Positions 9,111 through 16,631 of a DNA stretch of 64,000 nucleotides are shown one piece after another. Below the pieces are notes generated by a model. It was not told the origin of the DNA, did no database searches, and saw only the letters and a list, made by a program, of their open reading frames with translations. The number at the start of each line of letters is the position of its first letter. The stretch's first letter is position 1. Position numbers and translations under genes: made by a program. Origin of the DNA: Allomuricauda ruestringensis DSM 13258 (GTDB taxonomy: Bacteria > Bacteroidota > Bacteroidia > Flavobacteriales > Flavobacteriaceae); contig NC_015945.1 in assembly GCF_000224085.1 (NCBI RefSeq), positions 3,588,501 to 3,652,500 on the forward strand. Reading direction: 5' to 3'.

Positions 9111-9130
9111 TTGGGGAGGCCGGGAGGGGG

Positions 9131-9170
9131 CAACAAAAAACCACCGAGAAACCCGAAAGCCTCCCGATGG
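9131..9170 (-). terminator. Rho-independent terminator of surface-lipoprotein gene 2
   Basis: On the minus strand: stem CCATCGGGAGGCT, loop TTCG, stem GGTTTCTCGGTGG (plus-strand 9141-9170), followed by a T-rich tail (9131-9140). Nearly identical to the terminator at 2994-3023. Confidence 0.88.
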
Positions 9171-9197
9171 CATGTTTTAAAACCTATTTTTTAACAA

Positions 9198-10856
9198 TCA
9201 GTTACATTCTTGCTCAAAAACTTGATCTCCTGTAAAATTCCAATTGTAGTTATTCTGTAGCTTGAGTCCTGCTTCAAGAGCTTCTGTACCGCAAAAGGTA
9301 AGTCCATCAGCTCCAAAATTTATATCATAAGGTCCGTTGTTCTGCTCCACAAAACTGCTCCAACCCATCAACAGGGCATTAAAGTTTTCTTTGGACATTC
9401 CCGAATTATCCAACATACCGTCCATTAATTCTACCTTACCAATATTCCAATTGCTCAAGTCCCCGTCAAAGGAAGTTGCTCCATTGAACATATTTTCCAT
9501 AGTATTCACATTATTAACATCCCAACTGCTGACATCACCATTAAAAGAGGTGGCATCTCTGAACATTGACCCCATACCGGTCACATGGCTCACGTCCCAA
9601 TTACTAATATCCCCGTTAAAGGAAGTGGCACCATAGAACATTGCTGTCATAGAGGTCACATGACTCACGTCCCAGTCGCTAAGATTCCCGTTAAAGGAAG
9701 TGGCACCGGCGAACATACCCGTCATAGTGGTCACATGGCTCACATCCCAGTCACTGACATCCCCATTAAAGGAGGTGGCTTCATAAAACATACCGCTGGT
9801 GCTGGTTGCCTTGGATAAATCCGGTACGTCCGTCGCATTATATACCATATTTTCGCAATTGCCAAAAGTATAGCTTAAATATTCCCATTGTATAATGCCC
9901 CATTGTTCCAAGCTTTCAAGTTTCGAAGAATATTGTGGGTTGTTAAAAAGAACAGTTGGAAATTCACCATATATAGCCACGGTATAAGTGCCAGCAGAAG
10001 CATAGATATGAGAAGGATGTCCATCAGCCTCAGTAAGCTCCTCTATTGTTCCATCTCCCCAATCTATGGTATAGTTGTAAGAGTAATAGTTATTTATTAT
10101 TTCAAACATAATCTCTTCTCCATCGGTCTCGGTCTTCCATGTGGTCACAAAAGACTTAGGGTCTTCGGCCAAGGTATCTCCATCATTTATAACTATAATT
10201 TTCACTGCTACTTCCACAGTTGCATTATCATCTTCAACACTTACGGTAATATTGTGCTCTTTGCTAGTCTCATAATCGAGTTGCTGTCCTGCGGCCAAGC
10301 TTAGTTCACCTGCTTCGTTGATCGTAAACAGGCCGTTGTCGTTAGTGGGAATGTTAAAAACAAGATCCGCTATATCCGTGTCGGCATCTTCGACCTCAAA
10401 GGTGTGGATCAATTCTTCTGTAGATAAGTCTTCGCTTACTTCAAACTCATAGGCTTCCTGCGCAAATACGGGTACACAATCGCAAATGGTGATTAGACCA
10501 GTATCCTCCCTTTCTCCATCAGTAACCGTAACGGTAATCTTGTGAGATTGAGGAGCCTCAAGGTCAAGTTCTTTGCCCGCTTTTAAGCTTAACAACCCTG
10601 TTTTAGGGCTTATCTCGAACATATCACTATCATCAGCAGTGATACTATAAGTAAGCTTGGTGCCCATATTGGAATCGTATGCCTTTACTTCGGCTACCGT
10701 TTGGCCATCGGTTAGGGCTTCGGGAACATGAAAGGACTGGTCGTATATAACCGGGGGCTGATTGGCGAATGACTTTGGACCGTCATCTTTTTCGCAGGAC
10801 CAGAGCATTACCAAGGCCATTATTGTTATTCCAAATTTGTTCAATGTGTTTTTCAT
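9198..10856 (-). CDS. Surface lipoprotein with cadherin-like domains and DUF285 repeats, second copy
   Basis: 552 residues from the ATG at 10854-10856; an upstream in-frame ATG (10931) would spoil the signal peptide. The lipoprotein signal ends LWSC followed by EKDDG, like gene 1. Two cadherin-like repeats (about 30-125 and 128-230; gene 1 has three), then the PKD-like segment with DWGDGTIEEL, about five DUF285 repeats with core ATSFNGD.S.WDVSHVT.M, and a closing domain with NNYNWNFTGD. The role is probably cell-surface adhesion or recognition, known only at family level. It is inverted relative to 1082-2968; leader, terminator and flanking arrays are shared. Confidence 0.85.
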   Translation of the reverse strand: MKNTLNKFGITIMALVMLWSCEKDDGPKSFANQPPVIYDQSFHVPEALTDGQTVAEVKAYDSNMGTKLTYSITADDSDMFEISPKTGLLSLKAGKELDLEAPQSHKITVTVTDGEREDTGLITICDCVPVFAQEAYEFEVSEDLSTEELIHTFEVEDADTDIADLVFNIPTNDNGLFTINEAGELSLAAGQQLDYETSKEHNITVSVEDDNATVEVAVKIIVINDGDTLAEDPKSFVTTWKTETDGEEIMFEIINNYYSYNYTIDWGDGTIEELTEADGHPSHIYASAGTYTVAIYGEFPTVLFNNPQYSSKLESLEQWGIIQWEYLSYTFGNCENMVYNATDVPDLSKATSTSGMFYEATSFNGDVSDWDVSHVTTMTGMFAGATSFNGNLSDWDVSHVTSMTAMFYGATSFNGDISNWDVSHVTGMGSMFRDATSFNGDVSSWDVNNVNTMENMFNGATSFDGDLSNWNIGKVELMDGMLDNSGMSKENFNALLMGWSSFVEQNNGPYDINFGADGLTFCGTEALEAGLKLQNNYNWNFTGDQVFEQECN

Positions 10857-10974
10857 GACTAAAGTTTTATAGGGTAATTGGAGCAAGATGCAGAGTTTAC
10901 GCGAACTTTTTAGGCATGATCTTATGAACACCTTATTTGGATTGATAAACCCTAGTTTTGGATTGATGAGGTTC

Positions 10975-11245
10975 GGGGCAGTAGGCAGTTTTCAGAGGGC
11001 AATAGGCAGGTAAGTTTAAGCTCAAGTCTCAACCTCAAGTACAAAAACATTCGTGGCCATTCGTGAAATTTGTGTCAAAAAGGAAAAAGAATCATGAGAC
11101 AAGAGACAAGAATCGACTATCGACATCAAGCAACCAATAGCCCAGTTTGCAGTGGGCAGTTTGCAGGCGAACATCAAACTAAAGTTTCAAGTTCAAGCGA
11201 CAAACTCAAGTTCAATAACTTAATAACAGAGTAACCCAATAATAG
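10975..11245. repeat. Degenerate 7/8-bp-period array R4
   Basis: Non-coding DNA between the second surface-lipoprotein gene and the Lrp gene. Words: GGCAGTAGGCAGTT near 10977, GCTCAAGTCTCAACCTCAAG near 11020, GAGACAAGAGACAAG near 11095, GCAGTGGGCAGTTTGCAG near 11150, TTCAAGTTCAAGCG near 11188 and AATAAC steps near 11213-11245. It also holds CATTCGTGGCCATTCGTGAA (11048 onward), a word set that recurs in reverse near 8810-8840. Confidence 0.7.
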
Positions 11246-11254
11246 AACAATAAA

Positions 11255-11719
11255 TCAACCACCAATATGTACCGATGGTGTATTTTTCACCTCATTGATG
11301 ACAAATGAACTTTGTGTATTGCCAATATTGGCTATGGCAGTCAATTTAGTGACCATAAACTCCCGATAACTTTTCATGTCCTTTACAAAAATCTTTAAAA
11401 TATAGTCGTAATCGCCACCTACATGAAAGCACTCGGAAACCTCTTGAAGCTGCAATACCTCACGCTCAAACTTTAAGACATTCTCCTTGGTATGTTGCAC
11501 CAAGCGAATTTGACAAAGTACCATAAAATCGCGCCCAACTTTCTCTTTGTCCACCATGGCGGTATATTGCGTAATTACCCCATTGCGCTCCAATCGACGA
11601 ATTCGCTCATAAACTGCAGTTTTGGACAAATGCAAAGCATCTGCATATTGTTTTGTTGTCTTTTTACAGTCCTCTTGGAGCAGTCTTACCAATTCAATAT
11701 CCACTTTATCCAGTTTCAT
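11255..11719 (-). CDS. Lrp/AsnC-family transcriptional regulator
   Basis: 154 residues, the usual size. An N-terminal winged helix-turn-helix (about 4-62, containing SKTAVYERIRRLERNGVI) is followed by a RAM ligand-binding domain (about 68-145, with CFHVGGDYDYILKI, the typical G.yD central strand). Such proteins bind DNA as octamers and sense amino acids. It is transcribed away from the methionine gamma-lyase gene across a 150-base AT-rich gap, so control of that gene by methionine or a related amino acid is likely, but this is inference from context. Confidence 0.9.
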   Translation of the reverse strand: MKLDKVDIELVRLLQEDCKKTTKQYADALHLSKTAVYERIRRLERNGVITQYTAMVDKEKVGRDFMVLCQIRLVQHTKENVLKFEREVLQLQEVSECFHVGGDYDYILKIFVKDMKSYREFMVTKLTAIANIGNTQSSFVINEVKNTPSVHIGG

Positions 11720-11869
11720 TCTGACGATTTTTCTATTGGGAACAGCTAAATTCTTATTTTATAGAACAATATCCTAATTATTCTTTATTTAATGACTGTT
11801 TATCACCATTTAAATACATCTATTGATTTTAGGTCTACATATACCTATTTTTATCAAAAACAACACATT

Positions 11870-13090
11870 ATGGACTACAAAGCATCGGAACACATACAAG
11901 ATCTTCAATATTTTGGCGAATTTGGAGGTGTAAATCCTTCTATATCAGACTCATCAACCTACACTTTTCTGTCAGCAAAAACCATGTTCGACACCTTTGA
12001 GGGGAATACCGAAGGCTGCTACTTGTACAGTCGCCACTCCTCCCCTTCCAACTTATACTTGGGCGAGGCCATGGCGCAATTGGAGGGAACGGAATCTGCC
12101 AATGTATATGCCAGTGGAATGGGCGCCATCACTGCCGTTATTCTTCAATTATGTGATTCCGGAGACCATATTGTTTGTAGCCGAACCATTTACGGAGGTA
12201 CATACGCCTTCCTAAAAAACTTTGTGAAAAAGTTCCATATTGATGTCTCTTTTGTGGACATCACTAATTTGGGAACGGTCGAAAAATCCATCACCCCAAA
12301 AACCAAAATGATTTACTGCGAGGCTGTCAGTAACCCGCTGTTGGAAATTGCCGACATTCCTTCGCTTTCCAAAATTGCCAAAAAGAACGAAATGCCTTTA
12401 GTGGTGGACAATACCTTTTCCCCACTGACCATTAATGCAGCACAATTGGGGGCCGATATTGTAGTACACAGCCTTACCAAGTTCATCAATGGGAGCAGCG
12501 ATTGCGTTGCTGGAGCCGTTTGCGGAACAACTGATTTTTGTCTCAGTCTAAAAGATGTAAACAACGGAGCTGGAATGCTCTTGGGCAGTACTTTGGACAG
12601 TTTACGTGCCGCTTCCATCTTGAAGAATATGCGAACGCTTCATATAAGAATCAAAAAGCATAGCGAAAATGCCCATTATTTGGCCAAGCAATTTGAAAAA
12701 GATGGTTTAAAAGTGGTGTATCCTGGTTTGGAAAGTCATTCAGGGCATAGTTTAATGAAATCCCAGATGAACCACGAATACGGATTTGGCGGTATGCTTA
12801 CCCTGGATGTTGGTTCCGTGAAAAGAGCCAATGCATTGATGGAGCTCATGCAAAAAGAAAAACTGGGTTATTTAGCAGTAAGCCTTGGTTTCTACAAAAC
12901 CTTGTTCAGCGCTTCAGGCACTTCAACCTCCTCTGAAATTCCAGAGGAAGAACAAAAAGAACTTGGTCTCTCCGAAGGACTTATCCGTTTTTCCATTGGA
13001 CTGGACAACGATATCCACAAAACGTACATTACCATGCGCAACTGTATGGAAAAACTGGATATTTTGTCTCCTGACTCTAGTTTAGCCTAA
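11870..13090 (+). CDS. Methionine gamma-lyase-like PLP enzyme
   Basis: 406 residues from the ATG at 11870; an upstream in-frame ATG at 11792 adds residues unlike the family. Cys/Met metabolism PLP-dependent fold type I. Markers: YSRHSSPSNLYLGEAMAQLE, the YASGMGAI phosphate loop, VVDNTFSPL, and HSLTKFINGSSD with the PLP-binding lysine. The family splits methionine to methanethiol, ammonia and 2-oxobutyrate, or acts in transsulfuration; the divergent Lrp gene and the transporter downstream fit catabolism. The gap to the Lrp gene contains TTCTTATTTTATAGAA, a weak inverted repeat that could be an operator. Confidence 0.8.
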   Translation: MDYKASEHIQDLQYFGEFGGVNPSISDSSTYTFLSAKTMFDTFEGNTEGCYLYSRHSSPSNLYLGEAMAQLEGTESANVYASGMGAITAVILQLCDSGDHIVCSRTIYGGTYAFLKNFVKKFHIDVSFVDITNLGTVEKSITPKTKMIYCEAVSNPLLEIADIPSLSKIAKKNEMPLVVDNTFSPLTINAAQLGADIVVHSLTKFINGSSDCVAGAVCGTTDFCLSLKDVNNGAGMLLGSTLDSLRAASILKNMRTLHIRIKKHSENAHYLAKQFEKDGLKVVYPGLESHSGHSLMKSQMNHEYGFGGMLTLDVGSVKRANALMELMQKEKLGYLAVSLGFYKTLFSASGTSTSSEIPEEEQKELGLSEGLIRFSIGLDNDIHKTYITMRNCMEKLDILSPDSSLA

Positions 13091-13161
13091 AGGGGCGACA
13101 TAAGGGGGTTGCACAGCATAGTGCAAAATCGTAATATTACCTCTTAACAAACTCAGACCAA

Positions 13162-14652
13162 ATGCCGAAAAAAGAAGGAAAACCAAAGTTTAGGGAAGAT
13201 GAACACATTGTAGAAAATAAAGATTTGACCATTGCCGAAGCATTGATACCAGTTTTTGCCCTGGTAACAATGTTGGCCTACAATGTTTATGTTTTTGGAG
13301 ATGATGCCCTAAGCGGTTCCAACCAATTTATTTTATTAATGGGCGGTGCGGTTGCTGCAATCGTCGGTATTTTCAATAAGGTTTCCTATAAGAAAATGAT
13401 TGCCGAAGTAGCCGAAAATGTTAAGTCTACTACAGGTGCCTTATTGATTCTTTTAATGGTCGGTGCACTTTCGGGTACTTGGCTGGTCAGCGGTATTATT
13501 CCCGCTATGATCTATTACGGGCTTCAAATTTTGAATCCCACCATATTTTTGGCTGCCAGTGTTATTATTTGTGCCATTATTTCCATTGCCACGGGAAGTA
13601 GTTGGACCACGGCCGCGACCGTAGGTATTGCATTGATCGGTATTGGAGATGCTTTGGGCATATCGTTGGGTATGACGGCAGGCGCTGTGCTTTCTGGTGC
13701 TTATTTTGGGGATAAAATGTCTCCTTTGAGCGACACCACCAATTTGGCTCCTGCCATGGCGGGAGGAGATTTGTTCTCGCACATTCGCTATATGACGTAC
13801 ACCACGGTTCCAACCATTGTTGTAACCCTGATTGTTTTCATCATTTTAGGGTTCACCATCGACACTTCCGGTGATGCGGACACAAGTTCCATACTAACAA
13901 ACATCAGTTCTACTTTCAATATAAATGGATGGTTGTTTTTGGTTCCATTGGCTGTTATTGGCTTAATCGTAAAAAAAGCACCTCCATTAATGGCTCTACT
14001 TGTAGGAACATTGTTAGGTGGAGTTTTTGCACTTGTTTTTCAGCCAGATATTGTCGCGAACATCGGTGGAGGTGCAGCCTTAAACTTTGAAACAGGTTAC
14101 AAAGGCATTTTAAATGCCATCACCGTTGATACAGCCATAGCAACAGATGACCCTGCACTTAACGATCTATTTTCCTCCGGAGGAATGTCGGGTATGCTCG
14201 GCACCATTTGGTTGATAGTCTGTGCGATGGTTTTTGGCGGCATTATGGATGGTATTGGAGCTTTGGAACGCATCACAGAATCCCTCCTGAAAATGGCCAA
14301 GACCACTTTTGGATTGTTCGCCAGTACTGTAGGAAGCTGTTTGGCATTGAACGTAACCGCATCCGACCAATACTTGGCCATTGTGGTGCCTGGCAAAATG
14401 TTTTCCAAAGCTTACGAAGAGCGTGGACTGGCCCCGGAAAATTTGAGTAGAACACTCGAAGATTCAGGAACGGTAACCTCTGTATTGGTACCTTGGAACA
14501 CCTGCGGAGCGTATCACAGTAGTGTTTTGGGTGTTGGTGTTGGTGAATATGCACTCTATGCTATTTTTAACTGGCTCAGTCCGTTTATGACATTGTTGTT
14601 TGCTGCGTTCAGAATCAAGATCGAGCAATTGGTTGAAACGACTGCTGAATAA
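13162..14652 (+). CDS. NhaC-family transporter (Na+/H+ antiporter or methionine carrier)
   Basis: 496 residues with about eleven membrane segments. Conserved NhaC blocks are visible: GALSGTWLVSGIIPAMIYYG, ATGSSWTTAATVGIAL, GAYFGDKMSPLSDTTNLAPA and, near the C-terminus, NVTASDQYLAIVVPGKMF with LEDSGTVTSVLVPWNTCG. The superfamily contains sodium/proton antiporters but also amino-acid carriers such as the predicted methionine transporter MetT. The gene lies 71 bases after methionine gamma-lyase on the same strand and opposite an Lrp regulator, so sodium-coupled methionine import is a reasonable alternative to simple Na+/H+ exchange. Confidence 0.82.
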   Translation: MPKKEGKPKFREDEHIVENKDLTIAEALIPVFALVTMLAYNVYVFGDDALSGSNQFILLMGGAVAAIVGIFNKVSYKKMIAEVAENVKSTTGALLILLMVGALSGTWLVSGIIPAMIYYGLQILNPTIFLAASVIICAIISIATGSSWTTAATVGIALIGIGDALGISLGMTAGAVLSGAYFGDKMSPLSDTTNLAPAMAGGDLFSHIRYMTYTTVPTIVVTLIVFIILGFTIDTSGDADTSSILTNISSTFNINGWLFLVPLAVIGLIVKKAPPLMALLVGTLLGGVFALVFQPDIVANIGGGAALNFETGYKGILNAITVDTAIATDDPALNDLFSSGGMSGMLGTIWLIVCAMVFGGIMDGIGALERITESLLKMAKTTFGLFASTVGSCLALNVTASDQYLAIVVPGKMFSKAYEERGLAPENLSRTLEDSGTVTSVLVPWNTCGAYHSSVLGVGVGEYALYAIFNWLSPFMTLLFAAFRIKIEQLVETTAE

Positions 14653-14824
14653 AATTGTCATCCTACTTTTTTCGATACATGCGATTTATTGAGAAGTTGT
14701 TAAATTTTTGCAACAAATTTTGATATAAACTCAACTATAGCAACGGTTTTTTATTGCATAGTCACGACTTATCCAGTTATAAGAAATACAAATTTTTAAG
14801 TTGGTAAAAGCCATAAAACCGCCC

Positions 14825-14832
14825 TATTTTTG
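14825..14832 (+). promoter_or_regulatory. -7 promoter box TATTTTTG before the peroxiredoxin operon
   Basis: TAnnTTTG match 31 bases before the ATG at 14863. A TTG at 14801-14803 could be the -33 partner (21-base gap). The rest of the 210-base gap after the transporter is AT-rich and holds no gene. Confidence 0.6.
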
Positions 14833-14862
14833 CTATTCGAAATTTATAAAAACATCCAATAA

Positions 14863-15507
14863 ATGACTTTAGTAGGAAGAAAGTTTCCAAACATTGAAGT
14901 AAACGCCATCGACGAATTGGGCGACACATTCAAAATCAACATTTTAGAGAAAGCCAAAGCAGAAAACAAGAAGGTTTTGTTATTCTGGTATCCAAAAGAT
15001 TTCACTTTTGTTTGTCCGACCGAGCTTTTTGCCTTTCAACAAAACCTAAGTGAGTTTGAAAAGAGAAATACCATTGTTTTCGGAGCTTCTTGCGATACTG
15101 CCGAAGTACATTTTGCTTGGTTGAACACAGAAAAGGACAACGGAGGAATAGAAGGTGTAACCTACCCTATCGTTTCTGACAGCAATAGAAACTTGGCAAC
15201 TGCCTTGGGCATCTTGGACATTATGAAAGAAGACTATAACGAGGAGACCAATTCTGTTGTAGTGGAAGGCGACAACGTAACCTACAGAGCTACGTACTTG
15301 ATCGATGAAGAAGGGACTGTATTCCACGAAAGCATCAACCACATGCCTTTGGGAAGAAACGTAAAAGAATTTTTGCGCTTGATAGATGCTTACACGCACG
15401 TTCAGGAAAAAGGTGAGGTCTGTCCTGCAAACTGGGAAGAAGGAAAACAAGCCATGAATGCCGATAGAGCCGGTGTTTCCGATTACTTGGCCAATCACGT
15501 AAACTAA
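14863..15507 (+). CDS. Peroxiredoxin, typical 2-Cys (AhpC/Prx1 type)
   Basis: 214 residues. Peroxidatic Cys 51 lies in DFTFVCPTELFAF and resolving Cys 187 in GEVCPANW, the typical 2-Cys arrangement. It reduces hydrogen peroxide and organic hydroperoxides in the cytoplasm, and is normally recycled by a thioredoxin or AhpF. A thioredoxin-like gene starts five bases after its stop and a small gene overlaps that one, so the three form one operon behind the promoter at 14825. Confidence 0.95.
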   Translation: MTLVGRKFPNIEVNAIDELGDTFKINILEKAKAENKKVLLFWYPKDFTFVCPTELFAFQQNLSEFEKRNTIVFGASCDTAEVHFAWLNTEKDNGGIEGVTYPIVSDSNRNLATALGILDIMKEDYNEETNSVVVEGDNVTYRATYLIDEEGTVFHESINHMPLGRNVKEFLRLIDAYTHVQEKGEVCPANWEEGKQAMNADRAGVSDYLANHVN

Positions 15508-15512
15508 GCACT

Positions 15513-15827
15513 ATGGTTGTAGAATTGGACAAAGACAATTTAAGCGAGGTCATTGCCAACAATGACAACGTAGTGGTGCAGTATAGCGCATCTTGGTGCG
15601 GCAACTGCAGGATCATGAAGCCAAAGTTCAAAAAGGAAGCCTCTTTGAACGAAGATATAAAGTTTGTAATGGTCGATGCCGAGAAATTCCCGGAATCCAG
15701 AAAGCTGGCCAACGTGGACAATTTGCCCACTTTTGCCGCTTTTTCAAAAGGGGCATTAAAGAATCAGGTACAGACCAATAAATATGATGTTTTAAAAGAC
15801 TTGATCAATGAAGTTGCCCATAATTAA
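15513..15827 (+). CDS. Thioredoxin-like protein (WCGNC)
   Basis: 104 residues, one thioredoxin domain without a signal peptide. The active site is SWCGNC (Cys 29, Cys 32) rather than the classic WCGPC, and the cis-proline loop is NLPTFAAF. It most probably reduces the peroxiredoxin encoded just upstream; that is inference from the operon. Its 3' end overlaps the next small gene by 20 bases, which suggests translational coupling. Confidence 0.9.
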   Translation: MVVELDKDNLSEVIANNDNVVVQYSASWCGNCRIMKPKFKKEASLNEDIKFVMVDAEKFPESRKLANVDNLPTFAAFSKGALKNQVQTNKYDVLKDLINEVAHN

Positions 15828-16065
15828 ACAATTGGTCAATTTTGCCGAAGAGCACGACGAAGATTATCTTCAGGAAACTGCAGATACCCTAGAAAGTGTT
15901 TGCGAAGTCTCTAGCCTCAAAGATGAGGAACTGGATATGATCGGGGAATTGATCTCCAATATTTATGGTGCTTTGGAAGTATCCAACGAAATCAAGAACG
16001 GTACTCCTAAAAAAGAAGCGCTTAACGGTTTTATGTCCAGAGTACTCGGCTCAATAGACAAGTAA
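15808..16065 (+). CDS. Small conserved protein of the peroxiredoxin operon (DUF6952-like)
   Basis: 85 residues, acidic, predicted all-helical, no signal peptide and no cysteine pair (one Cys in ESVCEVSS). I recognise it only as the small protein that commonly follows peroxiredoxin and thioredoxin genes in flavobacteria (DUF6952 from memory, not verified). It starts inside the thioredoxin gene and is followed by a strong terminator, so it is the last gene of the operon. A role in oxidative stress is inferred from position only. Confidence 0.7.
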   Translation: MKLPIIKQLVNFAEEHDEDYLQETADTLESVCEVSSLKDEELDMIGELISNIYGALEVSNEIKNGTPKKEALNGFMSRVLGSIDK

Positions 16066-16092
16066 CATACATTGTATAAAACAGTAAATAAG

Positions 16093-16127
16093 AACCTTCC
16101 CGTAACAGACTTCGGGAAGGTTTTTTT
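16093..16127 (+). terminator. Rho-independent terminator of the peroxiredoxin operon
   Basis: Stem AACCTTCCCG (16093-16102) and CGGGAAGGTT (16113-16122), ten perfect pairs, ten-base loop, then a run of T to 16127. Confidence 0.95.
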
Positions 16128-16203
16128 AGTATTTTTGACACCGTGCCGCATCAAGCTTTCGGCTAGTAGATTAATATCAAAACAAATATTTGAAGCATTC
16201 TAA

Positions 16204-16569
16204 ATGCCCAAAGAATCTTTTCTTCAGAATAGGATAAAAAGTGTAGGATATGCCCTAAAGGGCATGTTCCTTTTGTTGCGCACCGAGCCTAGCATTAAAA
16301 TTCAGTTCGTTATAACATTGGTGGTCACAGCTTTTGGCTTTTATTTTCAAATATCGAACACCGAATGGATTCTCCAACTGTTGGCCATTGGTTTAGTAAT
16401 GGGCGTGGAAGGAGTAAACACCGCCATTGAAAAAATCTGCGACTATGTTCAGCCCAAATTGGATCCAAAAATTGGTTTGATAAAAGATATTTCCGCAGGA
16501 GCCGTTATGATAGTATCGGTCATAGCAAGTATCATCGGTCTGATCATCTATGTACCCAAAATCTTTTAG
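16204..16569 (+). CDS. dgkA: Diacylglycerol kinase / undecaprenol kinase family membrane protein
   Basis: 121 residues with three membrane helices, as expected for the trimeric prokaryotic DagK family. The signature GVEGVNTAIEKICDYV carries the catalytic Glu and the metal-binding E..NTAIE motif, and KDISAGAVM follows before the third helix. It phosphorylates diacylglycerol or undecaprenol at the inner membrane with ATP, recycling lipids for envelope synthesis. The lipid substrate cannot be told from sequence. It lies just before ftsK, which has its own promoter box. Confidence 0.9.
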   Translation: MPKESFLQNRIKSVGYALKGMFLLLRTEPSIKIQFVITLVVTAFGFYFQISNTEWILQLLAIGLVMGVEGVNTAIEKICDYVQPKLDPKIGLIKDISAGAVMIVSVIASIIGLIIYVPKIF

Positions 16570-16596
16570 CAAAATCCAAGACCCCGAGTAGCAACG

Positions 16597-16604
16597 TAAA
16601 TTTG
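16597..16604 (+). promoter_or_regulatory. -7 promoter box TAAATTTG before ftsK
   Basis: TAnnTTTG match 28 bases before the ATG at 16632. No convincing -33 box seen. Confidence 0.55.
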
Positions 16605-16631
16605 TAACTTAGCCCCGCTTAAAAACAATCG

